Positions 1 through 5,736 of a DNA stretch of 6,697 nt are shown here, piece after piece. Source of the DNA: Treponema sp. (GTDB taxonomy: Bacteria > Spirochaetota > Spirochaetia > Treponematales > Treponemataceae); assembly GCA_024699205.1 (NCBI GenBank), contig JAILQA010000353.1, positions 1 to 6,697 on the forward strand, given 5' to 3'. A program made the translations under genes and the position numbers. Position 1 is the first letter of the stretch, and the number at the start of each line of letters is the position of its first letter. The notes under the pieces were generated by a model. That model had not been told where the DNA came from. It searched no databases and worked only from the letters and a program-made list of their open reading frames with translations.

Positions 1-581
1 ATTACGTTTATACCGAGTCCCAGATTTTTGAAATAATCGTTCATCTTATCAAGAGCAAGAATTTCAATGTTTGAACGTTCAGAACTCATGATTGTAAGAA
101 TTGCGCGGTCTCCAACAAGTTCGTTTATTACAGAACGGGAAATATCGCGGATTGTGTTTTCTTTTTCATAAACACCAAAGAGCCATTGCTTAGGATCTAC
201 AATTCTGTACTGGATAATCCATTCTACATCAACAATGTTTAAGTCTCCTGTAAGCATTGTGCTTTCAGCAGAAATATTGTTTTTATATTCATTGTTTCTT
301 CCTGCCTTTATTGTCTTAAAACCAAACTGTTCTGTCTGAACAACCTTTACAGGAACGTTGTAGTTTTTATCCAACCCAAAAGGAAGCTTTACATGCAGGC
401 CGGCTCCCACAGTCTCAGTGTATTTACCAAGACGTGTAATAACCGCCTGTTCTGTTTCATCTACTACATAAAAACTTGAAAATCCTGCAACGACAATAAG
501 TCCGAGGATTATAAGCCAGACAAATGTTGATGGTTTAAAAAATCGATTTCTTGCTTTTTTGATTTTTTCATTATCAGCCAT
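1..581 (-). CDS. hflK: HflK, membrane SPFH/band-7 protein (N-terminal part, runs off the left edge)
   Basis: The visible 193 codons run from ATG at 581-579 leftward, open to the window edge. A short charged N-terminus is followed by one membrane span (about residues 20-38, WLIILGLIVVAGF) and then the start of an SPFH/band-7 domain. The stretch ESTMLTGDLNIVDVEWIIQY (106-125) is the HflK-type signature and separates it from HflC. In characterised bacteria HflK pairs with HflC in a large membrane complex that holds and modulates the FtsH protease; hflC would be expected beyond the left edge. The N-terminus is short and lacks the long glycine-rich segment of the E. coli protein. AAGGAG on the minus strand (593-588) lies 6 nt before the ATG and fixes the start. 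It is transcribed divergently from the DUF4230-like gene. The family call is firm; the role is from family knowledge. Confidence 0.9.
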   Translation of the reverse strand, partial: MADNEKIKKARNRFFKPSTFVWLIILGLIVVAGFSSFYVVDETEQAVITRLGKYTETVGAGLHVKLPFGLDKNYNVPVKVVQTEQFGFKTIKAGRNNEYKNNISAESTMLTGDLNIVDVEWIIQYRIVDPKQWLFGVYEKENTIRDISRSVINELVGDRAILTIMSSERSNIEILALDKMNDYFKNLGLGINV

Positions 582-632
582 TCTTTTCTCCTTCAAAATA
601 AAATATTTGAATAAATTATTATATTAAAAGAT

Positions 633-661
633 ATTAAATCCAGACAGAAAAAACAAGACAA
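633..661 (-). promoter_or_regulatory. Candidate promoter for hflK
   Basis: Read on the minus strand, TTGTCT (661-656) is separated by 17 nt from TTTAAT (638-633), a fair sigma70-type pair. It would give a leader of about 45 nt carrying the AAGGAG ribosome site of hflK. A second -10-like TATAAT on the same strand (623-618) has no good -35. The -35 bases overlap those of the divergent plus-strand promoter at 655-660, so the two promoters sit back to back and may compete for polymerase. Confidence 0.45.
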
Positions 662-682
662 ATCGAAAATCTAGGGTATAAT
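655..682 (+). promoter_or_regulatory. Promoter of the DUF4230-leuB-GH5 operon, apparently leaderless
   Basis: AAGACA (655-660, four of six consensus bases) and a perfect TATAAT (677-682) are 16 nt apart. Only 7 nt (683-689) separate the -10 box from the ATG at 690, so transcription should begin on or next to the start codon. There is no Shine-Dalgarno sequence in the gap. The layout matches the promoter at 3830-3858 exactly in its -10-to-ATG distance. Confidence 0.65.
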
Positions 683-689
683 AATATAC

Positions 690-1442
690 ATGATAGATGA
701 AAATAATAATAAAAAAACTAATTCCGGCTTGATGGCCAGGGCAGAAGCAATTAATAAAGCTCTCGAAGATGAAAAAAACGTTCAGAAAGATGATAAAAAT
801 CAGGAAGCAAAGCCTAAAAAACAGAAAAGAAGACATCAGAGAAAGCAAAGGCCTCCAAGACCTCATTCTGGAATCAATAGAATATTAACAAAACTCATTA
901 TAATTTTAATTCTCCTGTGTTCACTTGTTGGTGGTGGCTTGTTCTATCTAAAAATGATTACAAAGCCGGTACCAGTTGAATCTAAATCTATAGTAATTCA
1001 GGATCAGCTGCTTTATTGTCAGGAATTTGTTTCAATAAAATATAAATACAGCGATGTTGTTTCTGTAAAAAAGAGCGCAAGAATAGGTCCTTCAAAAAGC
1101 TACAGCATAATAAAATACAGTGGAATCATACGTGCCGGAATCAGAGATATGACAATGTGTGATTATGAGGTTTCTGAAGATGGCAAATCCGTAAAAATAA
1201 CTTTACCAGATGCCGAGATTTTAGGAAATGAAATCAGTTCACAGGAAGTTTTTGATGAACAGCAGAGTATTTTTGTTCCCCTTAAAATGGGAGAAGTCTT
1301 TGCTGAAATAGAAAAATCAAAAGACGAAGCACTTGAAGAAATTCTCCAGACAGGTATTTTAACAGAAGCAAAAGATTATTCAAAGCAACTTGTCCGTCAG
1401 TTCCTTCTTGCTGCCGGATATGAGAATGTTGAAGTAAAATAA
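690..1442 (+). CDS. Membrane-anchored DUF4230-like protein
   Basis: A 250-residue protein with three parts: a polar, very basic N-terminus (lysine- and arginine-rich, about 40-58), one membrane span (about 65-86, LIIILILLCSLVGGGLFYL) and a C-terminal domain (about 95-250). The basic side suggests the N-terminus is cytoplasmic and the domain is outside the membrane. The segments around YSGIIRAGIRDM (143-154) and VKITLPDAEIL (168-178) match my memory of the DUF4230 family, whose function is unknown. The start at 690 is chosen because an in-frame TAG lies at 672-674 with no other start between. No ribosome site precedes it; the next Met (codon 15) has none either. It is first in a likely operon, 21 nt ahead of leuB, and divergent from hflK. 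A link to membrane quality control is possible from position only. Confidence 0.75.
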   Translation: MIDENNNKKTNSGLMARAEAINKALEDEKNVQKDDKNQEAKPKKQKRRHQRKQRPPRPHSGINRILTKLIIILILLCSLVGGGLFYLKMITKPVPVESKSIVIQDQLLYCQEFVSIKYKYSDVVSVKKSARIGPSKSYSIIKYSGIIRAGIRDMTMCDYEVSEDGKSVKITLPDAEILGNEISSQEVFDEQQSIFVPLKMGEVFAEIEKSKDEALEEILQTGILTEAKDYSKQLVRQFLLAAGYENVEVK

Positions 1443-1453
1443 AAATAATTTTC

Positions 1454-1460
1454 GGGAGGA
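1454..1460 (+). promoter_or_regulatory. Strong ribosome binding site of leuB
   Basis: GGGAGGA lies in the 21-nt gap between the upstream stop and the leuB ATG, with GGAGG ending 4 nt before the start. It is the strongest ribosome site on the operon's gene starts. The gap has no promoter-like pair, which supports cotranscription with the upstream gene. Confidence 0.8.
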
Positions 1461-1463
1461 AAA

Positions 1464-2555
1464 ATGAATAAAACTATTGCACTTATTCCGGGAGATGGTA
1501 TTGGACCGGATATTGTTAATGAAGCAGTAAAGGTTTTGAATGCCATTGCAAATAAATATGGTCATGTTTTTACCTATAAAAATGTAATTGCAGGTGGAAA
1601 AGCTATAGATCAATTTAAAAATCCTCTGCCAAAAGCTCAGCTGGATATTTGTCTGCATTCGGATGCAGTTTTGCTTGGTGCTGTTGGTGGTCCAAAATGG
1701 GATAATGTGGAACCCGCTTTACGTCCAGAAAAGGCTTTGCTTGGTCTTAGGGGTGGAATGAAGGTTTTTGCAAATCTTCGTCCGGCGGTAATGTTTCCTC
1801 AGTTGAAAAAAGCTTGTCCTTTAAAGGACGAAATTGTAAAGAATGGAATTGATATTCTTATAGTACGCGAGCTTACTGGTGGCATTTATTTTGGTGACCG
1901 TGGAACTTCTAATGACGGTAACACTGCCTGGGATACAGAAAAATATAGTCGGGAAGAAATCGAGCGTATTTTGAGAATGGCTTTTGGAGCGGCCATGCAG
2001 CGTAGAAAAAAGGTTACGGTCGTAGATAAGGCCAATATTCTTACGAGCAGCCGTTTGTGGCGAAAAGTTGCGGAAGAGATTCATGAAGAATACAAAGATA
2101 TTGAATTGAATTATCTTTATGTTGATAATGCGGCAATGCAGTTAGTCCGTGATCCTTATCAGTTTGATGTAATTGCAACTTCAAATATGTTTGGCGATAT
2201 TCTTTCTGATGAAGCAGCTCAGATTGTCGGCTCAATTGGTATGCTTGCATCTGCTTCTATTGGAAATGGCAGCGGGCCTGGTTTGTATGAGCCAATTCAC
2301 GGTTCTGCACCTGATATTGCCGGAAAAGACATTGCAAATCCTCTTGCTACAATTTTATCTGCGGCAATGCTTTTGCGCTACGATTTTAAGATGGAAGAGG
2401 AAGCTAAAGCAATTGAAGCTGCCGTTAATTCTGTTCTGGATCAAGGCTGGCGCACTGGTGATATTGCCGGTGATGTTGAAGCGGTTCGCGCGGATGGAAA
2501 GTTGGTCGGTACTAGAGAGATGGGAAATCTTATCGTAAAGGCTATAGAATCATGA
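1464..2555 (+). CDS. leuB: 3-isopropylmalate dehydrogenase
   Basis: LeuB catalyses NAD-dependent oxidative decarboxylation of 3-isopropylmalate to 2-oxoisocaproate, the third step of leucine synthesis, in the cytoplasm (EC 1.1.1.85). The 363-residue length is normal for the family. Visible family features are the N-terminal [11 protein letters not shown] (8-18); substrate-binding arginines R96, R106 and R135; Y142 and K189, the catalytic pair; metal-binding aspartates D221, D245 and D249; and the cofactor loop [15 protein letters not shown] (279-293), where D289 and I290 indicate NAD rather than [20 protein letters not shown] (92-107) separates it from isocitrate dehydrogenase. All key residues are present, so it should be active. 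It sits without leuA, leuC or leuD; its immediate partners are a DUF4230-like gene and a cellulase. Its TGA overlaps the ATG of the cellulase gene (ATGA), implying coupled translation. Confidence 0.96.
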   Translation: MNKTIALIPGDGIGPDIVNEAVKVLNAIANKYGHVFTYKNVIAGGKAIDQFKNPLPKAQLDICLHSDAVLLGAVGGPKWDNVEPALRPEKALLGLRGGMKVFANLRPAVMFPQLKKACPLKDEIVKNGIDILIVRELTGGIYFGDRGTSNDGNTAWDTEKYSREEIERILRMAFGAAMQRRKKVTVVDKANILTSSRLWRKVAEEIHEEYKDIELNYLYVDNAAMQLVRDPYQFDVIATSNMFGDILSDEAAQIVGSIGMLASASIGNGSGPGLYEPIHGSAPDIAGKDIANPLATILSAAMLLRYDFKMEEEAKAIEAAVNSVLDQGWRTGDIAGDVEAVRADGKLVGTREMGNLIVKAIES

Positions 2556-3793
2556 AACGAGTTTTTACAATACTAATATTTCTTTTATCAGGGCTGTGTT
2601 TTACTTTTTGTTCTTCTTCCGCATCTGCTTCTAAACTGGATTTTGATATAGAGGTTGAGGTTCCAGATACTTCAAGTTCTATAAAGCAGGAGGCGGATGA
2701 AATGAATAAAACTATGACTGCTGTAGAACTTACGATGAAAATGGGAAATGGAATCAATCTGGGGAATACTCTTGAAGCCTATCGTGGTTGGGACAAAAGT
2801 ACATCAGAACCTGTGTCATGGTATGAAAAATTGTGGAGGCAGCCGGAAACAAGTCAGGAAATTATGAATGCTTATAAATCAGCAGGTTTTAATTCTGTGA
2901 GGATTCCTGTTGCCTGGACAAATATGATGGATTATGAAAAAGGTGATTATTTCATTAATCCTGATTATCTTGATAGGGTGGAGACTGTTGTCAATTATGC
3001 TTTGAATGCTGGTTTATATGCTATAATTAATGATCATTGGGATGGCCAATGGTGGGGAATGTTTGGTGCTTCAAATAAAGCTCTGCGGCAGGAGGCTGTA
3101 AAGCTTTATAAATCTTTATGGACGCAGGTTGGAGTTAGATTCAAAAATTATGATGAACATTTGATTTTTGAAGGAGCCAACGAAGAACTTGGAAGTCGTC
3201 TGAATGATGACACCGCACTTACACCAGGAAGAAAAGGCGTTCTTTCAGAAATTGACTGCTATAATATGGTTAATAAAATAAATCAGTGTTTTGTAGATGT
3301 AATCCGGGCCAGTGGTGGAAACAATGAATACCGTTTTCTTTTAATTCCGGGATATGATACGGATATCGGAAAAACAAACGCTTCGTCTTATAAAATGCCG
3401 GCTGATAAAGTTCAGAATAGGCTTTTGATTTCAGTTCATTATTATACTCCGTCAACTTACTGTATTCTTGATGAAGATGCCAGTTGGGGTAGAAATCAAA
3501 CTTCATGGGGAACTTCATCCGATAAGAGTCTCATGAATGATAATTTTGCTAAAATGAAAAAGTTTGTGGATGCCGGTTATGGTGTCATTATTGGAGAATA
3601 TGGGGTTACACGCCAGAAAGACGAAAGTCAGAAAGAGGGGATGGTAGATTGGCTTACCTGTATTCTCAATAATTGCGATAAATATAATTATTGTCCCATG
3701 CTGTGGGATTGCAATACTTTTTTCAGTAAAGAATCACCTTTTGGTTTTTCTGATTCAAGGCTTGCTGAATTATATTTGAGCAGAAAAGAGTAA
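2552..3793 (+). CDS. Secreted GH5 family endoglucanase (cellulase), subfamily-4-like
   Basis: A 413-residue protein with an N-terminal export signal (basic MKR, hydrophobic 4-20, possible signal-peptidase site after A26), an Asp/Glu/Ser-rich linker (28-50), then one glycoside hydrolase family 5 barrel (about 57-405). All eight residues usually invariant in GH5 can be placed: R117, H162, N210, E211 (acid/base), H296, Y298, E349 (nucleophile, IIGEYG) and W385. [13 protein letters not shown] (64-76) and [12 protein letters not shown] (111-122) resemble subfamily 4, whose members cut beta-1,4-glucans such as cellulose, lichenan or xyloglucan. There is no carbohydrate-binding or dockerin module. 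Cysteines 16 and 20 make a lipoprotein conceivable, but no good lipobox is seen. The start overlaps leuB by 4 bases with only a weak AAAGG upstream. An internal AGGAGG precedes Met51. Confidence 0.9.
   Translation: MKRVFTILIFLLSGLCFTFCSSSASASKLDFDIEVEVPDTSSSIKQEADEMNKTMTAVELTMKMGNGINLGNTLEAYRGWDKSTSEPVSWYEKLWRQPETSQEIMNAYKSAGFNSVRIPVAWTNMMDYEKGDYFINPDYLDRVETVVNYALNAGLYAIINDHWDGQWWGMFGASNKALRQEAVKLYKSLWTQVGVRFKNYDEHLIFEGANEELGSRLNDDTALTPGRKGVLSEIDCYNMVNKINQCFVDVIRASGGNNEYRFLLIPGYDTDIGKTNASSYKMPADKVQNRLLISVHYYTPSTYCILDEDASWGRNQTSWGTSSDKSLMNDNFAKMKKFVDAGYGVIIGEYGVTRQKDESQKEGMVDWLTCILNNCDKYNYCPMLWDCNTFFSKESPFGFSDSRLAELYLSRKE
2688..2693 (+). promoter_or_regulatory. Internal Shine-Dalgarno before in-frame Met51 of the cellulase gene
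   Basis: A perfect AGGAGG lies 8 nt before the in-frame ATG at 2702-2704. The 16 bases beginning AAATGAATAAAACTAT at 2700 are identical to those at the leuB start (1462). Translation from here would give a 363-residue GH5 domain with no signal peptide. It may be chance, since the same bases encode part of the linker (QEAD). Confidence 0.4.
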
Positions 3794-3829
3794 TCACAAA
3801 AATAAAAAGGAAAATAAATACAAAAAAAA

Positions 3830-3858
3830 TTGCACTAATTTAGAAAGCGTAATAAAAT
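3830..3858 (+). promoter_or_regulatory. Promoter of the LRR gene, apparently leaderless
   Basis: TTGCAC (3830-3835) and TAAAAT (3853-3858) are separated by the ideal 17 nt; each hexamer is close to consensus. The ATG at 3866 is 7 nt past the -10 box, so the transcript should start at or beside the start codon. The gap 3859-3865 (AGAGACT) has no Shine-Dalgarno. No terminator is seen between the cellulase stop and this promoter, so read-through from the upstream operon is also possible. Confidence 0.7.
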
Positions 3859-3865
3859 AGAGACT

Positions 3866-5413
3866 ATGGAATACATAAGAAAAAACGGACTTCTTTACAC
3901 ACCAGATAAAAAAACAATTGTCGCTGTAGATTCTGATTCAAATGAATTTACGGGGCGTGTTCCTTTTGGTGCGCATTATATCGAAGATGAAGTTTTTGCA
4001 GATTCTCCCTGCGAATCAATTTCGCTCCCGGATTCTGTAGAACAAGTTGGTGCCTGTCTTTTCCAGAATTCAAAATTTCTTGAAAAGGTAAAATTACCTT
4101 CTGGTATGAGATTACTTTCACCATATCTTTTTGCAGGTTGTTCGTCTCTTGTAAAAGTTTCCATGCCTACGGTGATAGACGAATTTCCTGAAGGTTTGTT
4201 TTATCAGTGTACGTCCCTTACGGAAATTCCATTTAGGGCAGGAATTAAAGAATTACCTGAAAATGTTTTTGCAGGTTGTTCTTCAATTCAGTCTCTGGTA
4301 ATTCCGAGTACAGTTGAAAAAATCGGTTCTATGGCTGTGGCAAATTGTACGGCATTAACGACAGTTGTCCTTCCGGCATCGCTTTTTGAACTTGCAGATG
4401 ATGCTTTTGAGGGTTGTAATTCTATCAGTAAGGTTAGAATTGCCGAATCAAATAATCTTTTTTATGTAAGTGAAAAAGATGGTTGTCTTTATGAGCGAAC
4501 AGCTGATGGTGATAAACTAAAAATAAAAGTGACTGCCGAAGTTGTAGAAAATGTAAACTTTTATAAAGAAAATGTTGATGATGAAACTGATGCTTTCTAT
4601 TCCGACGAAAGTATTTTTGAAGAAGATGATACTTTCAGTTCAGAAATTGGAGCTGATGAAAATGAAATTGCTGCCGTTGAGCAGGGGATAATCAAGGATT
4701 CTGAAATTGAGGAGAATAAAGTGGAACAGAATTTAGATGATGTGCTTGCTGATATTATGAATGATGAAAAAGCAAGAAATGTTGGACAGGAAAATGTAGC
4801 AGTTGGGGAAAAAGAATCACAGGTTCTTACCGAAATGATGGATTGTATGAATGATAAACCTGCTCCTGCAAATGATGTAAAGATTTCTGAAGATGAACTT
4901 GCAAGATTGTTTGAATCACATGAATCAGCAGCAGTTGCAGCAGAATCTGCCGAAGAGAAAAAGTCTGATGATGAAATTGATAATAAAACACAGATTCTTT
5001 TGGACTCTGTAAAACTTTCTAAAGTTATAGAATGTGAGCCAAAGGGCGAGTGCCAGGGAGATCCTGAATTATTCATTATTGCAGAACAGATTGAATCAGG
5101 TTTTAGTACTAAACTTGAGAATTGTGCAAAACGAATTGCCGAAATTCAGGATTTCAAACGAATCTATATGCTTGGCGGACTTCCTGTTGAAAATGAAGAA
5201 TTTATGCAGTTCTTCTATCATTTTATGAGTATGAGAAATGTAGTTCTTGCCTGTACTTCGCCATCTCCTTCAAAGTTGTCTGATTATTCAAAGAAAATCT
5301 GCGAAAATGCCAGAATTGATTTGGAAAAGGAAGCTTTGTTAAAACAGCGCAAACGCATCGGCATCAAAAACAGCAATCTCATCAAACTTGTTATTCAAGA
5401 TTTGGCAGACTAA
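3866..5413 (+). CDS. Cytoplasmic BspA-like leucine-rich-repeat protein with an acidic linker and an unrecognised C-terminal domain
   Basis: A 515-residue protein in three parts. Residues 39-199 are seven tandem 23-residue LRR_5 (BspA/TpLRR-type) repeats with the pattern FxGCxSLxxVxLP. Residues about 230-395 are an acidic, probably disordered linker containing look-alike short motifs (VLADIMND 293-300, VLTEMMDCMND 320-330, ISEDELARLF 340-349). Residues about 400-515 form a compact-looking domain with two probable strands (KRIYMLGGLP 431-440; NVVLACTS 458-465) and a basic helical tail; I do not recognise it. BspA-type repeats are usually on secreted or surface proteins, but this one has no signal peptide. 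The start cannot be moved upstream, because an in-frame TAA lies at 3836-3838 with no start codon between. A role in protein-protein scaffolding inside the cell is inference; the true function is unknown. Confidence 0.85.
   Translation: MEYIRKNGLLYTPDKKTIVAVDSDSNEFTGRVPFGAHYIEDEVFADSPCESISLPDSVEQVGACLFQNSKFLEKVKLPSGMRLLSPYLFAGCSSLVKVSMPTVIDEFPEGLFYQCTSLTEIPFRAGIKELPENVFAGCSSIQSLVIPSTVEKIGSMAVANCTALTTVVLPASLFELADDAFEGCNSISKVRIAESNNLFYVSEKDGCLYERTADGDKLKIKVTAEVVENVNFYKENVDDETDAFYSDESIFEEDDTFSSEIGADENEIAAVEQGIIKDSEIEENKVEQNLDDVLADIMNDEKARNVGQENVAVGEKESQVLTEMMDCMNDKPAPANDVKISEDELARLFESHESAAVAAESAEEKKSDDEIDNKTQILLDSVKLSKVIECEPKGECQGDPELFIIAEQIESGFSTKLENCAKRIAEIQDFKRIYMLGGLPVENEEFMQFFYHFMSMRNVVLACTSPSPSKLSDYSKKICENARIDLEKEALLKQRKRIGIKNSNLIKLVIQDLAD
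3980..4462 (+). repeat. Seven in-frame 69-bp units encoding LRR_5 repeats
   Basis: Seven consecutive 23-codon units (residues 39-61, 62-84, 85-107, 108-130, 131-153, 154-176, 177-199) with no insertion or deletion between them. Conserved positions are Phe at unit residue 5, Cys at residue 8 in most units, a Ser/Ala-[Leu/Ile] pair near 10-11 and a Pro near 17. DNA has mostly diverged, but a 16-base match (4128-4143 and 4266-4281) lies exactly two units (138 bp) apart, a trace of duplication or gene conversion. Confidence 0.85.
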
Positions 5414-5463
5414 TTTTTTATATCAGAAAGGCAGAATTAAAGGATAGGGGAAGATAATACATA

Positions 5464-5625
5464 CATTGACAATAAAACTTGCTTCCGTTTCACGTCATTA
5501 AAAAGTCTGGCACTGTGGTGTCCTTTCAGGACTATTGTATTTGTGTGCATGCACTTCTCTTGTTTTTGTGTCCTCGTGAATGACTTTTTAATTACGTTTC
5601 ACTCACGCAGGTTTTATTGTCATTG
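5464..5625. repeat. Large imperfect inverted repeat, 44-nt arms around a 74-nt centre
   Basis: Bases 5464-5507 and 5582-5625 are reverse complements at 35 of 44 positions with no gaps. Pairing is nearly perfect at the outer end (5464-5478 with 5611-5625, 14 of 15 when 5466 is the mismatch) and at the inner end (5497-5507 with 5582-5592, 11 of 11). The mismatches cluster in the middle, forming an internal bubble. The centre contains a GTCCT-TTC-AGGAC hairpin (5520-5532), the palindrome GTGCATGCAC (5545-5554) and two copies of GTGTCCT (5518-5524, 5568-5574). Such a structure could be a structured RNA, a MITE-like element or a protein-binding site. Confidence 0.85.
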
Positions 5626-5651
5626 TTATATACCAATATACAATCTTTTTT
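5622..5651 (+). terminator. Terminator-like AT-rich hairpin with T-run
   Basis: ATTG (5622-5625) pairs with CAAT (5641-5644), then after one bulged T (5626) TATAT-type bases 5627-5631 pair with 5636-5640 around the loop ACCA. CTTTTTT (5645-5651) follows at once. The 9-bp stem has a single G-C pair, so it is weak for an intrinsic terminator. The first four stem bases are also the last four of the right arm of the large inverted repeat, so the two folds slightly compete. Confidence 0.45.
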
Positions 5652-5659
5652 AGCCTTTC

Positions 5660-5668
5660 TGCTATAAC
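5660..5668 (+). promoter_or_regulatory. Candidate extended -10 promoter of fusA
   Basis: TGCTATAAC carries the TGn extension plus a five-of-six -10 box (TATAAC, 5663-5668). No good -35 is seen 16-18 nt upstream, which is tolerable for extended -10 promoters. It would give a leader of about 67 nt. A second choice is TACAAT (5706-5711), whose best upstream match (TTCAAT, 5685-5690) is at a short 15-nt spacing. Confidence 0.4.
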
Positions 5669-5730
5669 AAAAACACCCCTACTATTCAATCTTTCATAAA
5701 AATATTACAATGTAACATTATTTCATTTAC

Positions 5731-5736
5731 AGGAGA
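5731..5736 (+). promoter_or_regulatory. Ribosome binding site of fusA
   Basis: AGGAGA, with AGGAG ending 6 nt before the ATG at 5742, decides for this start over the in-frame Met at codon 6. Confidence 0.85.

Larger units (their letters stand above)
5464..5651 (+). ncRNA. Candidate structured non-coding RNA, 6S-like in outline
   Basis: If transcription starts just after GATAAT (5453-5458) and stops in the T-run at 5646-5651, the product is about 185 nt. It would fold into one long rod: closing stem, central bubble, 11-bp inner stem, then a 74-nt terminal region with small hairpins. That length and outline resemble 6S RNA, which mimics an open promoter to bind RNA polymerase. No conserved primary motif was recognised, the -35 is poor, and the strand could be wrong. 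An untranslated fusA leader or a mobile repeat are real alternatives. Confidence 0.3.

Noticed and set aside
2173..2538. Plus-strand open frame of 121 codons inside leuB
   Set aside because: It is out of frame within a strongly conserved enzyme gene and has no start signal; a shadow frame.
2597..2611. Lipoprotein lipobox at Cys16 or Cys20 of the cellulase
   Set aside because: Cys16 follows Leu and Cys20 follows Phe, which does not fit even the relaxed spirochaetal lipobox; a signal-peptidase I site near A26 fits better. Not fully excluded.
3794..3865. Terminator between the cellulase and LRR genes
   Set aside because: The gap is A-rich on the plus strand with no stem-loop or T-run.
4597..5076. 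Minus-strand open frame of 159 codons, serine-rich
   Set aside because: It is the antisense shadow of the acidic linker of the LRR gene; its low-complexity composition follows from Glu/Asp codons on the plus strand, and it has no ribosome site.
5411..5422. Terminator just after the LRR gene (T-run 5415-5420)
   Set aside because: No stem-loop precedes the T-run.
5466..5494. Perfect -35 box TTGACA at 5466-5471 in the left arm of the inverted repeat
   Set aside because: No -10-like hexamer follows at 16-18 nt (the bases there are around TTCACG), so it is probably part of the inverted repeat and not a promoter.
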